Positions 44,774-54,682 are shown, counted from the first letter of the stretch. The stretch: 64,000 nucleotides of DNA from Methanococcoides sp. EBM-47 (GCA_001896725.1 MPPA01000009.1:248001-312000); one strand, 5' to 3'. The notes: generated by a model not told the origin, from the letters alone. Made by a program: numbers and translations.

Positions 44774-44831
44774 ATTAAAAAAGAAATATACAAATAACCT
44801 GTCTGTCGTTATAATCTTCAGGTGAATCACT

Positions 44832-45224
44832 ATGTCAGGAATAATCGATGTTAGCAACATAATCTACAGTTACATTCCAGTTGCGATAATTCTTGTAGTG
44901 GCGTTTTTAATGCCTCCGGTGACCATGTTTCTTGTGAAGCAGCTAAGTCCAAGGAGCAAATCTCCTGTAAAATATGAAACATATGAGGCGGGTTCCGTTC
45001 CTACCGGAAGTGCAAGGATCCAGTTCAATGTTGAATATTACCTATATGCCATTGCATTTGTCTTGTTCGATATAGAGGTCCTTTTTCTATATCCCTGGGC
45101 TACTATTTTCAGAGAACCAAGCATAACGATTATAGCAACTATTGAAATGCTGATCTTTATTTTCGTTGTATTGTTCGGGTACTTATATCTTATCAAGAAG
45201 GAGGCGCTTAAATGGCAGAAGTAG
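44832..45224 (+). CDS. fpoA: F420H2 dehydrogenase subunit FpoA
   Basis: The 130-residue NuoA-like membrane subunit has three hydrophobic helices and the conserved loop SPVKYETYEAGSVPTGSARI, followed by FNVEYYLYAIAFVLFDIEVL. It is part of the proton-pumping F420H2:methanophenazine oxidoreductase. AGGTGA lies 6 bases before ATG 44832. It is the first gene of fpo and overlaps fpoB by 13 bases. Confidence 0.97.
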   Translation: MSGIIDVSNIIYSYIPVAIILVVAFLMPPVTMFLVKQLSPRSKSPVKYETYEAGSVPTGSARIQFNVEYYLYAIAFVLFDIEVLFLYPWATIFREPSITIIATIEMLIFIFVVLFGYLYLIKKEALKWQK

Positions 45225-45763
45225 AGCCTGTTCCCACTAATAATGAAGATGATATGCAAGAAGAGATACCAGGTGTCATGACCACAAGCATTAGTGCTAT
45301 CAGTGACTTCTTAAAGAAAACAAAGGCACAGGACATCATTAACTGGGGCAGGAAGAACTCTCTTTGGTTCACTGTGAATGCTATGGGTTGTTGTGGTGTG
45401 GAATTGCTTTCCACAGGTATGGCGCACTATGACACTGATCGTTTTGGTATCATTCCAAGGAACTCTCCAAGGCATGCTGATGTATTGATCATCAGTGGAT
45501 ACGTGACCAAGAAATATTTCCCTGCACTTAAGAGGGTATGGGATCAGATGCCTTCACCAAAATGGGTCATAGCCTTTGGGGACTGTGCGATCAGCGGTGG
45601 CCCGTTTTATGAATCATATAGCACCCGCCAGAACATAGATGAAGTGTTTCCGGTAGACATTTATGTACCAGGCTGCCCTCCAAGATGTGAGGCCCTTATC
45701 CAGGCATTTTATGAACTGCAGCAAAAGATAACCGCAAAGAAGGACAAAGGTACTGATTACTGA
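45212..45763 (+). CDS. fpoB: F420H2 dehydrogenase subunit FpoB
   Basis: The 183-residue NuoB-like peripheral subunit has GCCGVELLSTGMAHYDTDRF, WVIAFGDCAISGGPF and DIYVPGCPPRCEALIQAF. These Cys residues bind the N2 iron-sulfur cluster, the last cluster before methanophenazine. AGGAGG lies 7 bases before ATG 45212, inside fpoA. Confidence 0.97.
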   Translation: MAEVEPVPTNNEDDMQEEIPGVMTTSISAISDFLKKTKAQDIINWGRKNSLWFTVNAMGCCGVELLSTGMAHYDTDRFGIIPRNSPRHADVLIISGYVTKKYFPALKRVWDQMPSPKWVIAFGDCAISGGPFYESYSTRQNIDEVFPVDIYVPGCPPRCEALIQAFYELQQKITAKKDKGTDY

Positions 45764-45773
45764 GGTGGATCAT

Positions 45774-46250
45774 ATGGATGCTAAAGCTATGATAGATTCT
45801 CTTTCCAGTCAGTTCCCTGGTGTCATCTACGATGCACAGGTGGAATCTGATATCAGGATCCTTGCAAAGGTAAAACCTGAAAGTGTAAAGGATATATGTC
45901 AATATCTTAAGGAAAAGCTCTCATTCGGACATCTCTGTTGTGAATTCGGTGTCGATTATCCTGAAAGGAACGAGATAGAAGTGATATATGTTATTGGGTC
46001 ATATGAACATCCGGTACTCCTTACATTAAAAGCTATATTATCAAGGGATGATCCGAAGATAGGATCAGTAGTTCCTGTATATTGGAATGCCAACTGGTAT
46101 GAAAGAGAAACGTACGAACTTTTTGGCGTTAAATATCTCGATCATCCGGACCTTCGGCCCCTGGTGCTTCCTCAGGAAATGCTCGGTGAATGGCCATTAA
46201 GAAAAGATTATAAAGGTTTCCCCAACAAAACAGCTAAAAATCTGGTATGA
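45774..46250 (+). CDS. fpoC: F420H2 dehydrogenase subunit FpoC
   Basis: The 158-residue NuoC-like subunit has WYERETYELFGVKYLDHPDL and PEWPLRKDYKGFP-type ending (GEWPLRKDYKGFPNKT). AGGTGG lies 6 bases before ATG 45774; a GTG at 45765 is also in frame. It joins FpoD in the peripheral arm. The start follows the fpoB stop by 10 bases. Confidence 0.97.
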   Translation: MDAKAMIDSLSSQFPGVIYDAQVESDIRILAKVKPESVKDICQYLKEKLSFGHLCCEFGVDYPERNEIEVIYVIGSYEHPVLLTLKAILSRDDPKIGSVVPVYWNANWYERETYELFGVKYLDHPDLRPLVLPQEMLGEWPLRKDYKGFPNKTAKNLV

Positions 46251-46259
46251 GGTTTTATA

Positions 46260-47384
46260 ATGTATAATGAAGTTGGACCTTCTGAAATGATAATGCATAT
46301 GGGGCCACAACACCCTATGCTGCCTGGCCCCTTCAGGCTCAATGTAAAGCTGAGGGGTGAGACCGTTGTAGATTCTGAAGTAGAGGCAGGATGGATCCAC
46401 AAAGGTATCGAGAAAATCCTTGAGAGCAAGACATACCTGCAGGGCATAACCATCGTGGACAGGATATGCTACCTTGCTGCCCTGACCAACGAAGAAGCGT
46501 ATGTTGGTTGTGTGGAAAAACTTGCTGATATAGAAGTTCCTGAAAGAGCTCAGTACATTCGTGTGATCATGGAGGAGCTTTCCAGGATACAGAGCCATTT
46601 GCTGGGTATGGGAGAATATGCATCTTTTATTGGTTTTGTGAGCATGTTCATGTATACCATTAAGGAAAGGGAAGATCTTATGAGCGTCATAGATTCGGTT
46701 ACAGGCGCACGCATCACGCATTCTTTCTTACGTTTTGGTGGTGTAAAGGATGATCTTCCCGAAGGTTTTGCAGATGATGTAAAATATGTATTTGGAAATC
46801 TGAGAAAGGCCATTGATACATATGAGGAACTATTCAGCACCGATTATATATACAAAGCAAGGACCGTGGGTATAGGTACACTTACTGCGGATGTTGCAAA
46901 GGATATCGGAGTATCTGGTCCTCCACTGCGTGCAACTGGAGTTGCATTTGATATACGTAAGGATGAACCTTATCTTGTTTATAAGGACCTTGATTTCAAA
47001 GTATGTACCCAGACAGCAGGGGATGTGTTCGCCCGTGTGCAGGTGCGCCTTGATGAGATGCGTGAAAGTATGTATATAATCGAGCAATGTCTTGATCAGA
47101 TGCCTAAGGGTCCTATATTCCCTGAAGGAACTGCATATGGACGCAGGTCCCCTGTCATGAGGATACCTGCTGGAGAAGTGTTCCACCGCGTGGAGGACCC
47201 AAGAGGTGAAATGGGATTCTACATGGTTTCTGATGGTTCTGATAAACCTTATCGTGTAAAGATAAGAGGGCCAGTGTATCCTACTTTGCAGGCATTACCT
47301 CCGCTTTTAAAAGGTGTGCCACTTGCTGATATAGTGTCAATTGCCGGAAGCATGGATACGTGTACAAGTGAGGTTGACAGGTGA
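46260..47384 (+). CDS. fpoD: F420H2 dehydrogenase subunit FpoD
   Basis: The 374-residue NuoD/49-kDa-like subunit has MHMGPQHPMLPGPFRLNVKL near the N-terminus, EAGWIHKGIEKILESK, ERAQYIRVIMEELSRIQSHL and the terminal SIAGSMDTCTSEVDR. It shapes the quinone-type pocket where methanophenazine is reduced. GAGGT lies 7 bases before ATG 46260. The final TGA overlaps the fpoH start. Confidence 0.97.
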   Translation: MYNEVGPSEMIMHMGPQHPMLPGPFRLNVKLRGETVVDSEVEAGWIHKGIEKILESKTYLQGITIVDRICYLAALTNEEAYVGCVEKLADIEVPERAQYIRVIMEELSRIQSHLLGMGEYASFIGFVSMFMYTIKEREDLMSVIDSVTGARITHSFLRFGGVKDDLPEGFADDVKYVFGNLRKAIDTYEELFSTDYIYKARTVGIGTLTADVAKDIGVSGPPLRATGVAFDIRKDEPYLVYKDLDFKVCTQTAGDVFARVQVRLDEMRESMYIIEQCLDQMPKGPIFPEGTAYGRRSPVMRIPAGEVFHRVEDPRGEMGFYMVSDGSDKPYRVKIRGPVYPTLQALPPLLKGVPLADIVSIAGSMDTCTSEVDR

Positions 47385-48415
47385 TCATGATGGAAATACC
47401 AGAAATCCTTTTCAATCCATGGTTACGCAGCATTCTGGGACTTTGCCTTATGGGGGCTATATTCATAGGTGCTATGATAGCTGTTTGGTTCGAGCGTAAA
47501 CTGGCAGCTGACATCCAGCAGCGCCTTGGCCCTAGCAGGGCCGGTCCACACGGGATTTTTCAGCTGGTAGCAGATGCAATAAAATTATTTACAAAGGAAG
47601 ACATTATACCTGCTAATGCTGATAGGTTCTTGTTCGTTTTTGCACCGATAGTTCTCATGGGATCTGTTTTCTTGATGCTCGTGGCCATTCCCTTCGGTGC
47701 TGTTATCATAAATGGTAATACTTATCCGATAGCTGCCACAGATATGGATATAAGTATTCTTTATATTGAAGCTGTATCTGCTGTTTCCGTTATTGGTATT
47801 TTCATGGCAGCTTACAGTTCAAATAACAAGTATTCTCTATTGGGTGCATTCAGGAATTTCGCACGTATGATCGGTTATGAGGTTCCTCTTGGGATATGCA
47901 TCGTAAGTGTGGCTATAATGGCCGGGTCTTTGAACATCATCGAGATTTCAGAAGCTCAAAACCCATTATGGTTCATCATCATGCAGCCTCTCGGGTTCAT
48001 TGTGTTCTTCATAGCTATCATGGCAGATATGGGTCGCCTGCCCTTTGACCAGAACGAATCTGAAGAAGAGCTCATTGCCGGATGGATCACAGAATACACA
48101 GGTATGCGCTTTGGTCTTGGTTTCTTTGCAGAATATATTCACCTTATACTTGGGTCAATGCTTGTGGTCTTATTGTTCCTGGGTGGGTGGAACCTGCCTG
48201 AAATGCTTACTTCTAACATGGTCCTGGGGATCATCCTGCCAACAGCTTTCTTCCTGGGCAAGGTAGCCATAGTTATATTGGCGATCATTATGGTCAGATG
48301 GGCAGTTCCCAGGTTCAGGATCGACCAAGTAGTAGACCTGAGCTGGAAGAGGCTTTTGCCCCTGTCTTTATTGAATCTGGGATGGGTCATATTATTGGCC
48401 TTGCTGGGGGTGTGA
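47381..48415 (+). CDS. fpoH: F420H2 dehydrogenase subunit FpoH
   Basis: The 344-residue NuoH-like membrane subunit has eight helices and the conserved QRLGPSRAGPHGIFQLVADA and RLPFDQNESEEELIAGW, which connect the peripheral arm to the pump modules. The start is GTG 47381 (overlap GTGA with fpoD, GAGG 7 bases upstream) or the ATG at 47387/47390; sequence does not decide. Confidence 0.96.
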   Translation: MIMMEIPEILFNPWLRSILGLCLMGAIFIGAMIAVWFERKLAADIQQRLGPSRAGPHGIFQLVADAIKLFTKEDIIPANADRFLFVFAPIVLMGSVFLMLVAIPFGAVIINGNTYPIAATDMDISILYIEAVSAVSVIGIFMAAYSSNNKYSLLGAFRNFARMIGYEVPLGICIVSVAIMAGSLNIIEISEAQNPLWFIIMQPLGFIVFFIAIMADMGRLPFDQNESEEELIAGWITEYTGMRFGLGFFAEYIHLILGSMLVVLLFLGGWNLPEMLTSNMVLGIILPTAFFLGKVAIVILAIIMVRWAVPRFRIDQVVDLSWKRLLPLSLLNLGWVILLALLGV

Positions 48416-48420
48416 CACCT

Positions 48421-48864
48421 ATGGTCCTAAAGAATATCAAAAAAGCATTAAATCACATTTATTTCAAGCCTGCAGTTACCAGGATGTGTCCAGAAGAGCC
48501 CACCAGGCTCGCTGACAGGTTCAGGGGTCTTCAGAAACTGGATAAAAGCAAGTGCATAGGTTGTGGAATCTGTGCTAACACTTGCCCTAACAACGCTATC
48601 AAGATCGTTAAGGCTAGGATTGGTCCCGACAGCAACAAGAAGAGATGGTTCCCATCCATCGATATCGGACACTGCCTGTTCTGCGGGCTGTGTATAGACC
48701 AGTGCCCTAAAGAAGCTCTTTCAAACACTAAGGTATACCTGACAGGTGTCATTAGATGGGAGCACAGTGATCTTCTCTTTACGCCAGACATGCTGGCAAG
48801 AGAGGTTGACATTAACGCTGAAAAAGAAGCTGGTGAGGAGGTAAGCAGATGGACACCTCAGTAA
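48421..48864 (+). CDS. fpoI: F420H2 dehydrogenase subunit FpoI
   Basis: The 147-residue NuoI-like subunit has two 4Fe-4S clusters: Cys45/48/51/55 (KCIGCGICANTCP) and Cys85/88/91/95 (CLFCGLCIDQCP). It passes electrons to FpoB. ATG 48421 gives the normal length; the open frame continues back to 48298 inside fpoH but this is not used. It overlaps the fpoJ first gene by 16 bases. Confidence 0.95.
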   Translation: MVLKNIKKALNHIYFKPAVTRMCPEEPTRLADRFRGLQKLDKSKCIGCGICANTCPNNAIKIVKARIGPDSNKKRWFPSIDIGHCLFCGLCIDQCPKEALSNTKVYLTGVIRWEHSDLLFTPDMLAREVDINAEKEAGEEVSRWTPQ

Positions 48865-49136
48865 TTGCAGATGTTCTGGAAATAGTGGTATTTGCTATAA
48901 TGGCCGTGTTATCCATATCTTTCGCCCTGTTAGTGGTCACAGCGAAGGATATAGTCAGGTCTGCATTGTCCCTGATAGTTGTCATGTTCGTCGTAGCAGG
49001 TTTGTACATATTCTTGAATGCCCAGTTCCTTGGGGTCATACAGGTACTGGTGTACGTGGGAGCTATTGGTGTACTGATACTGTTCGCGGTCATGCTCACG
49101 AAAAAGGAGTTTGGGAGTGATAAGGATGTTGAATAA
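48849..49136 (+). CDS. fpoJ: F420H2 dehydrogenase subunit FpoJ, N-terminal protein
   Basis: The 95-residue protein corresponds to the N-terminal half of NuoJ, with three helices and ALYIFLNAQFLGVIQVLVYV-like sequence (LYIFLNAQFLGVIQVLVYVG), which holds the pi-bulge helix of complex I. NuoJ is one gene in bacteria; in Methanosarcinales it is split into two adjacent genes, as here. GAGGAGG-like AGGAGG lies 5 bases before ATG 48849. Confidence 0.93.
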   Translation: MDTSVIADVLEIVVFAIMAVLSISFALLVVTAKDIVRSALSLIVVMFVVAGLYIFLNAQFLGVIQVLVYVGAIGVLILFAVMLTKKEFGSDKDVE

Positions 49137-49425
49137 ACATTTTACTATCATGCAGGTCCTAACCGGAGTGTATAACTTCTTCAGACCACGTATAGCAGGT
49201 ATGGTAGTATCTATCCTTTTCCTTGCAATAGTTCTCATATCAATAGGCTTTACCAACTGGAACGTTGTAGACCAGATCCCGCAGGATCCTATGGATCAGA
49301 GTAACATTCAGGGAATAGGTATGTTGATATTTACTGACTTTGTTATACCGTTTGAAATACTTTCTATTGTATTACTGGCTACCCTTATGGGAGCTATCTA
49401 CATGGCAAAAGGAGATGGTACTTAA
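49126..49425 (+). CDS. fpoJ: F420H2 dehydrogenase subunit FpoJ, C-terminal protein
   Basis: The 99-residue protein corresponds to the C-terminal half of NuoJ. A short linker leads to two helices, the second with [20 protein letters not shown], the usual end of NuoJ. ATG 49126 has GGGAG 8 bases upstream and overlaps the first fpoJ gene by 11 bases; a GTG at 49117 with GGAG 7 bases upstream is equally well placed. Its TAA overlaps the fpoK ATG by one base. Confidence 0.92.
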   Translation: MLNKHFTIMQVLTGVYNFFRPRIAGMVVSILFLAIVLISIGFTNWNVVDQIPQDPMDQSNIQGIGMLIFTDFVIPFEILSIVLLATLMGAIYMAKGDGT

Positions 49426-49727
49426 TGATACCATTATTTTATTATCTTGCACTTTCAGCTATTGTATTCTCAATAGGTCTGTTTGGTTTTATGACCCAAA
49501 GAAATGGTATCAGGATGCTTATGTGTGTGGAGCTTATGCTGAACGCTGCCAACATCAATCTGGTGGCATTCTCAAGCTATAATGGAGACCTTACGGGGCA
49601 GGTATTTGCTTTGTTTTCCATTTCTCTTGCAGCAGCCGAAGCGGCAATTGGTTTTGCTATCCTGATGTCTATCTATAGGGTAAGGGATATGATCAATCTT
49701 GATAAGATCAATGTATTGAGGTGGTAA
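49425..49727 (+). CDS. fpoK: F420H2 dehydrogenase subunit FpoK
   Basis: The 100-residue NuoK-like membrane subunit has three helices and the conserved acidic residues in [20 protein letters not shown] and [15 protein letters not shown], part of the proton path. It precedes fpoL by 2 bases. Confidence 0.96.
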   Translation: MIPLFYYLALSAIVFSIGLFGFMTQRNGIRMLMCVELMLNAANINLVAFSSYNGDLTGQVFALFSISLAAAEAAIGFAILMSIYRVRDMINLDKINVLRW

Positions 49728-49729
49728 GA

Positions 49730-51745
49730 ATGGCGATAGAAGACATGGCATTTTTAATACCCGTACTACCGGCGCTCGCGTTCGTGATCACGTTCTTCTT
49801 GGGTAAGAAGTTGCCAAATGGTGGGGCCATCATCCCCATTATTGCTATCTTTACTTCATTCATTATCTCATTGATGATCACACTGAACCTATTGCAGAAT
49901 CCTGGACAGATCATATCTCAATCGTATAGCTGGTTTGCCATACTCAATGTGGGTATACTTATTGATCCCCTGGCTGCTGTGATGTTGTCCATGGTTTCCT
50001 TTGTCAGTTTGCTCATTCACATATATGCTGTTGGCTACATGTCCCACGACAAGGCCCAGCCCAGATACTTTGCAGAGACAGCCCTCTTCACTACTGCAAT
50101 GCTAGGAGTGGCCCTTTCTGACAATATTCTTCAGTTCTTCATATGCTGGGAGCTCGTAGGTCTGTGTTCCTATCTGCTCATTGGTTTCTGGTTCGAAAAG
50201 CCATCAGCTGCTTCTGCAGCAAAGAAAGCTTTCCTGACCACAAGGGTCGGTGACGTGATGTTCCTTGCAGGTATCATTCTGCTATTTGCAGATATTTTCA
50301 GAATATTCAATGGCTCCATCCCTGAAGGCATATATGTTCTCAGGTTCGATGAGATCTTCACTCATATACCAGAAATAGCAGCTCTCAATACACAGATCTT
50401 CGGATTCGAGGTAAGTCATCTGACCATTATCACTCTGCTCTTCTTTGGGGGCGCTGTGGGTAAATCTGGTCAGTTCCCTCTGCATGTGTGGCTGCCGGAT
50501 GCAATGGAAGGCCCAACTACCGTTTCTGCTCTAATACATGCTGCAACGATGGTTACAGCCGGTGTATACCTGGTTGCAAGGACATTCCCCATGTTCATTG
50601 CAGCTCCACATTCATTGATCGTAGTTACATACTTTGGAGCCTTCACTGCACTCTTTGCAGCTACTATGGGACTCGTTATGAACGATATCAAGCGTGTTCT
50701 GGCATTTTCTACCATCAGTCAGCTTGGATATATGGTGCTCGGACTTGGAATGGGTGCAGTCATTGGAATAACCGCAGTCGGAGACTCGATGTTCCATCTT
50801 ATCAACCACGCGTTCTTCAAGGCACTTCTCTTCCTGTGTGCAGGAAGTGTGATCCATGCAGTTGGAACTCAGGATATCAGACAGATGGGCGGTGTGAGAA
50901 AGGTCATGCCCATAACATTCGTAACCATGCTCATTGCATCATTGGCCCTGGCAGGCTTTGGTATCCCAGGGACTTCCATTGGTGTCAGTGGTTTCTTCAG
51001 TAAGGACCCCATAATCGAAGCAGCATATCTATTCGGAGAATCCACAGAAAACTGGTTGCCCTATCTATTCTCGATAGTTGCCGCCTTGCTCACATCTATA
51101 TATATATTCAGATTGATCTTCATGACCTTTACAGGTAAGCCAAGGACCAATTACCAGGGGCATGAGTCTCCATTTGTGATGACCATTCCCCTCATGATAT
51201 TGGGTGTTCTGGCACTTGTATTCGGTGCGCTCACAAAGACAGGTTTCGGTAGGTTCCTGGAAGAAACATTTACCAACAACTTCGTTAACCTGGACATCCA
51301 TGCGCTTTCAGAGATCGGCAAGTACCACCTGGTATCACACGGTGCTGGAAATGAGCCACTGATGATCCTCTGGATGCCTGTTATAGTTGCTATTGCAGGT
51401 CTTTTGATCTCATATCTTATTTACGGTATGAGGGTCATCGACATGTCAAGCATAGTTTCCAGGAAGAATCCTGTCTACAAGCTGCTTTACAACAGATATT
51501 ATCAGAACGCTATCTTTACACAGTTCCTTGCGGTTAAGGTTGTATATGAAGGACTTGCACTTGCAGGAAGAGCGATTGACAGAGGCTTTGACTGGATGGT
51601 CTATCTGATAGGTCATATATTCACTGAAGCCTCAAGAGGTCTGAGAATACTTCAGACAGGCGTGGTACAGAACTATGCCACTTCAGTAGTAACTGGTGTC
51701 AGTTTACTCATCATTCTCGTTAAACTGATCCTGGAGGTGTTCTAA
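49730..51745 (+). CDS. fpoL: F420H2 dehydrogenase subunit FpoL
   Basis: The 671-residue NuoL-like antiporter-type pump subunit has about 16 helices, with FICWELVGLCSYLLIGFWFE, GKSGQFPLHVWLPDAMEGPT and a C-terminal lateral helix region. Start ATG 49730 follows GAGGTGG by 6 bases; the GTG at 49721 is worse. It is one of three antiporter-like modules in the membrane arm. Confidence 0.97.
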   Translation: MAIEDMAFLIPVLPALAFVITFFLGKKLPNGGAIIPIIAIFTSFIISLMITLNLLQNPGQIISQSYSWFAILNVGILIDPLAAVMLSMVSFVSLLIHIYAVGYMSHDKAQPRYFAETALFTTAMLGVALSDNILQFFICWELVGLCSYLLIGFWFEKPSAASAAKKAFLTTRVGDVMFLAGIILLFADIFRIFNGSIPEGIYVLRFDEIFTHIPEIAALNTQIFGFEVSHLTIITLLFFGGAVGKSGQFPLHVWLPDAMEGPTTVSALIHAATMVTAGVYLVARTFPMFIAAPHSLIVVTYFGAFTALFAATMGLVMNDIKRVLAFSTISQLGYMVLGLGMGAVIGITAVGDSMFHLINHAFFKALLFLCAGSVIHAVGTQDIRQMGGVRKVMPITFVTMLIASLALAGFGIPGTSIGVSGFFSKDPIIEAAYLFGESTENWLPYLFSIVAALLTSIYIFRLIFMTFTGKPRTNYQGHESPFVMTIPLMILGVLALVFGALTKTGFGRFLEETFTNNFVNLDIHALSEIGKYHLVSHGAGNEPLMILWMPVIVAIAGLLISYLIYGMRVIDMSSIVSRKNPVYKLLYNRYYQNAIFTQFLAVKVVYEGLALAGRAIDRGFDWMVYLIGHIFTEASRGLRILQTGVVQNYATSVVTGVSLLIILVKLILEVF

Positions 51746-53236
51746 ATGGCAATACCCATTCTATCTTTAATAGTACTGATCCCAATTTTATTTGCAGTAC
51801 TGACCCTGTTCACAAAGACTAAAGAACAAGCAAGGGCTATTGCCCTTTTTGCATCAGTACTGGTACTGGCATTAAGCATGTTCATGTACTTTAATTTCGA
51901 TAGCACGACACCTCAGATGCAGTTCCAGGAATTCGCCCAATGGGTGCCAAGCCTTGGTATCAATTATCAGCTGGGTATAGATGGCATCTCCATGCCACTT
52001 GTTCTGCTGAACGCTATAGTTATACCCTTCCTCATATTGTTCTCATGGAATGATGATAAAAAGCAACCTAACAGGTTCTATGCACTGATCCTTGCAACCC
52101 AAGGAGCTGTCATAGGTGTGTTCGTAGCACTTGATTTCTTCCTGTTCTACGTGTTCTGGGAACTTACCTTGGTACCACTGTTCTTCATGGTAAGCATCTG
52201 GGGTGGGCCCGGGAAGCACAAGGCATCAATCAAGTTCTTCATTTACACACATGTAGGTTCACTTGTGATGTTGCTGGGTATATTTGGTCTTTATTTCGCT
52301 GCCTGGAAACAGACCGGCACTCCAAATATGGGTATTGAGCACCTGCTTTCACAGTTCCAGTTCATAGCCAGTGGTCTATCCCGTGACCTAATATTCATGG
52401 CATTGTTGTTCGGGTTCCTGGTGAAGATACCTGCATTCCCGTTCCATTCATGGCTACCAGATGCATACGTTGAAGCACCTACCGCAGGTAGTGTGCTCTT
52501 CGTACTGCTTAAGATAGGTGGTTATGGATTGTTCAGGGTCATGTTACCTATACTACCCTTCACACCATCCATGGACCTTATGATCAATATCATGGCAGCA
52601 CTTGGTGCAGTGAGCATCCTTTACGGGGCTTTCCTTGCGCTGGCACAGAATGATCTCAAACGCATGGTGGCATATTCCAGTGTGAGCCACATGGGTTATG
52701 TGACACTTGGAGCAGCGGGTCTTGTTTCTCTCTCAGTTTCAGGAGCAATGTTCCAGCAGTTCTCACATGGACTGATCATGAGCATAATGTTCATGGCATG
52801 CGGGATCATCAACAATGCAACAGGTACCATGATCATCAATAATCTCGGAGGGCTGGCCAGAAAGATGCCCAAGCTTGCTGTGATCATGATGTTGGCTTTC
52901 ATGGCCTCGTTGGGACTTCCGGGGCTTACAGGATTCATTGCAGAGTTCCTGGTCCTGACATTTACATATATCAACCAGCCCACTTATGTGGTCATAGCCA
53001 TAATGGCTATAATCATCACAGCGGCATATCACCTGTGGGCAATGCAGAGGGCGATGTTTGGCGTATACAATGAGAAGTTCGGGGCTTTGAAAGATATTTC
53101 TGCATCCCAGACATTCTCAATGGCTGTCATCGCGATACTGATACTTTACTTTGGACTGAACCCCAGTCCGGTGCTGGACATGATGATTACTAATTCCGAA
53201 AAACTGGTCAGCCTGATGGCTGTTGCGGGGGTGTGA
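51746..53236 (+). CDS. fpoM: F420H2 dehydrogenase subunit FpoM
   Basis: The 496-residue NuoM-like pump subunit has FYVFWELTLVPLFFMVSIWG, KIPAFPFHSWLPDAYVEAPT and AYSSVSHMGYVTLG, with key Glu and Lys residues of the proton path visible. GGAGGTG lies 7 bases before ATG 51746. It ends 3 bases before fpoN. Confidence 0.97.
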   Translation: MAIPILSLIVLIPILFAVLTLFTKTKEQARAIALFASVLVLALSMFMYFNFDSTTPQMQFQEFAQWVPSLGINYQLGIDGISMPLVLLNAIVIPFLILFSWNDDKKQPNRFYALILATQGAVIGVFVALDFFLFYVFWELTLVPLFFMVSIWGGPGKHKASIKFFIYTHVGSLVMLLGIFGLYFAAWKQTGTPNMGIEHLLSQFQFIASGLSRDLIFMALLFGFLVKIPAFPFHSWLPDAYVEAPTAGSVLFVLLKIGGYGLFRVMLPILPFTPSMDLMINIMAALGAVSILYGAFLALAQNDLKRMVAYSSVSHMGYVTLGAAGLVSLSVSGAMFQQFSHGLIMSIMFMACGIINNATGTMIINNLGGLARKMPKLAVIMMLAFMASLGLPGLTGFIAEFLVLTFTYINQPTYVVIAIMAIIITAAYHLWAMQRAMFGVYNEKFGALKDISASQTFSMAVIAILILYFGLNPSPVLDMMITNSEKLVSLMAVAGV

Positions 53237-53239
53237 TAG

Positions 53240-54682
53240 ATGATAAATCTCACATTGCTCGCACCTGAGCTCACCTTGATAGGAACTGGTCTTGCAGTCT
53301 TGTTAATAGGATTATTCCTTGGTACGAACGCAAAGAAGATATTGGGTTATCTTGCATCCCTGGGTGTACTTGTATCCCTCGTGCTTGTCTTAATGAGCCT
53401 TGGTCGTGAAGATATGCTCTTCAACGACACACTTTCATTTGATGCACTATCTCAGTTCTTCAAGCTGGTCTTCCTCTCGGTAGCTTTGCTGGTATCAATA
53501 GCATCCATTAAGTATACTGAAGGGAATTCCCATACAGAGGAGTTCTACTCCCTGATGATCTTTGCAACGGCCGGTATGATGTTCGTGGCATCGGCTAATG
53601 ATCTTATAGTACTGTTCGTTGCTTTTGAACTGGCAAGTCTTGCTACATACGCTCTGGCAGGTTTCGAGAAGAAGAATCCAATATCTCTTGAAGCTTCGAT
53701 AAAATACTTTATGATCGGATCCCTGTCTGCAGCTCTGATGCTTTTTGGTATCTCTTTCATATATGGAGCTACAGGTACCACCAGCATCCCTGGTGTGGCA
53801 GAGAACATCGATCTGTTGCTAGGCAGTCCTATGGGGCTATTGTCTGCGGTTTTGATGATAGCAGGCCTTGGCTTTAAGATCGCCCTTGTTCCATTCCACA
53901 TGTGGGCACCTGATACTTACCAAGGTTCCCCTTCGGTTGTATCCTCATTACTTGCAGCCGGCTCAAAGAAAATGGGTTTTGTTGCAGCTTTTAAGGTGTT
54001 CATGATCGCTTTGATCGCTCTGCAGGCTGAGTGGACTACAGCATTTGCAGTGCTTGCAGTGATCACTATGACACTTGGTAATGTTGTGGCCCTTTCACAA
54101 ACAAGTGTCAAAAGGATGCTTGCGTATTCTTCGGTCGCCCAGGCCGGTTATATAGCTATGGCCTTTGTGGTAATGAGCAAAACAGCTCTGGCAGGTGCAA
54201 TATTATATGCTCTGTCACATGGTTTCATGAAAGCAGGTGCATTTATAGCCACTGCAGCGGTAGTATACATGGTCCTTTCGGAGAAAAAAGATTCAGAAAC
54301 TCCTGACGACATTGATAACTTCAGGGGACTCGGCAGGCGTATGCCGGTAACTGCTCTTTGCATGACCATCTTCCTATTCGCACTTGCAGGTATACCCCTT
54401 ACAGCAGGTTATATGAGCAAGTTCGTCCTCTTTGCATCCACCATAGAGGCAGGACTGGTGTGGCTTGCAGTGATCGCAATCCTCAACAGTGCAATTTCAT
54501 TGTTCTATTATGCCAAGGTAGTAAAATACATGTATTTCCTGCCTTCTGACGGGGAAAAGATCACAGAGCCCATTCCTTACACCTTTGCAATGCTCATTGC
54601 AGTGATATTCGTACTGGTTATTGGTTTCTGGTCAGAACCGTTCCTTTACTGGGCAATGGAAGCCGCAAAGGTGTTGATCTAA
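53240..54682 (+). CDS. fpoN: F420H2 dehydrogenase subunit FpoN
   Basis: The 480-residue NuoN-like pump subunit has VAFELASLATYALAGFEKKN, KIALVPFHMWAPDTYQGSPS and YSSVAQAGYIAM. It lies next to NuoL/M-like subunits in the membrane arm. GGGGGTG lies about 7 bases before ATG 53240. Confidence 0.97.
   Translation: MINLTLLAPELTLIGTGLAVLLIGLFLGTNAKKILGYLASLGVLVSLVLVLMSLGREDMLFNDTLSFDALSQFFKLVFLSVALLVSIASIKYTEGNSHTEEFYSLMIFATAGMMFVASANDLIVLFVAFELASLATYALAGFEKKNPISLEASIKYFMIGSLSAALMLFGISFIYGATGTTSIPGVAENIDLLLGSPMGLLSAVLMIAGLGFKIALVPFHMWAPDTYQGSPSVVSSLLAAGSKKMGFVAAFKVFMIALIALQAEWTTAFAVLAVITMTLGNVVALSQTSVKRMLAYSSVAQAGYIAMAFVVMSKTALAGAILYALSHGFMKAGAFIATAAVVYMVLSEKKDSETPDDIDNFRGLGRRMPVTALCMTIFLFALAGIPLTAGYMSKFVLFASTIEAGLVWLAVIAILNSAISLFYYAKVVKYMYFLPSDGEKITEPIPYTFAMLIAVIFVLVIGFWSEPFLYWAMEAAKVLI

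Larger units (their letters stand above)
44514..44831. other. fpo upstream region
   Basis: About 318 bases. GGGCTTTTTTGCTTTTTTTG (44524-44543) lies just after the zinc-ribbon gene and is a likely T-rich terminator. Further on are a TATA candidate and a hairpin, listed separately. Confidence 0.6.

Noticed and set aside
48298-48420. N-terminal extension of FpoI
   Set aside because: It lies inside fpoH, and FpoI homologues begin at the ATG 48421 position.
50488-51003. 171-codon frame inside fpoL
   Set aside because: It is a second frame of fpoL, with Cys- and Trp-rich translation and no start support.
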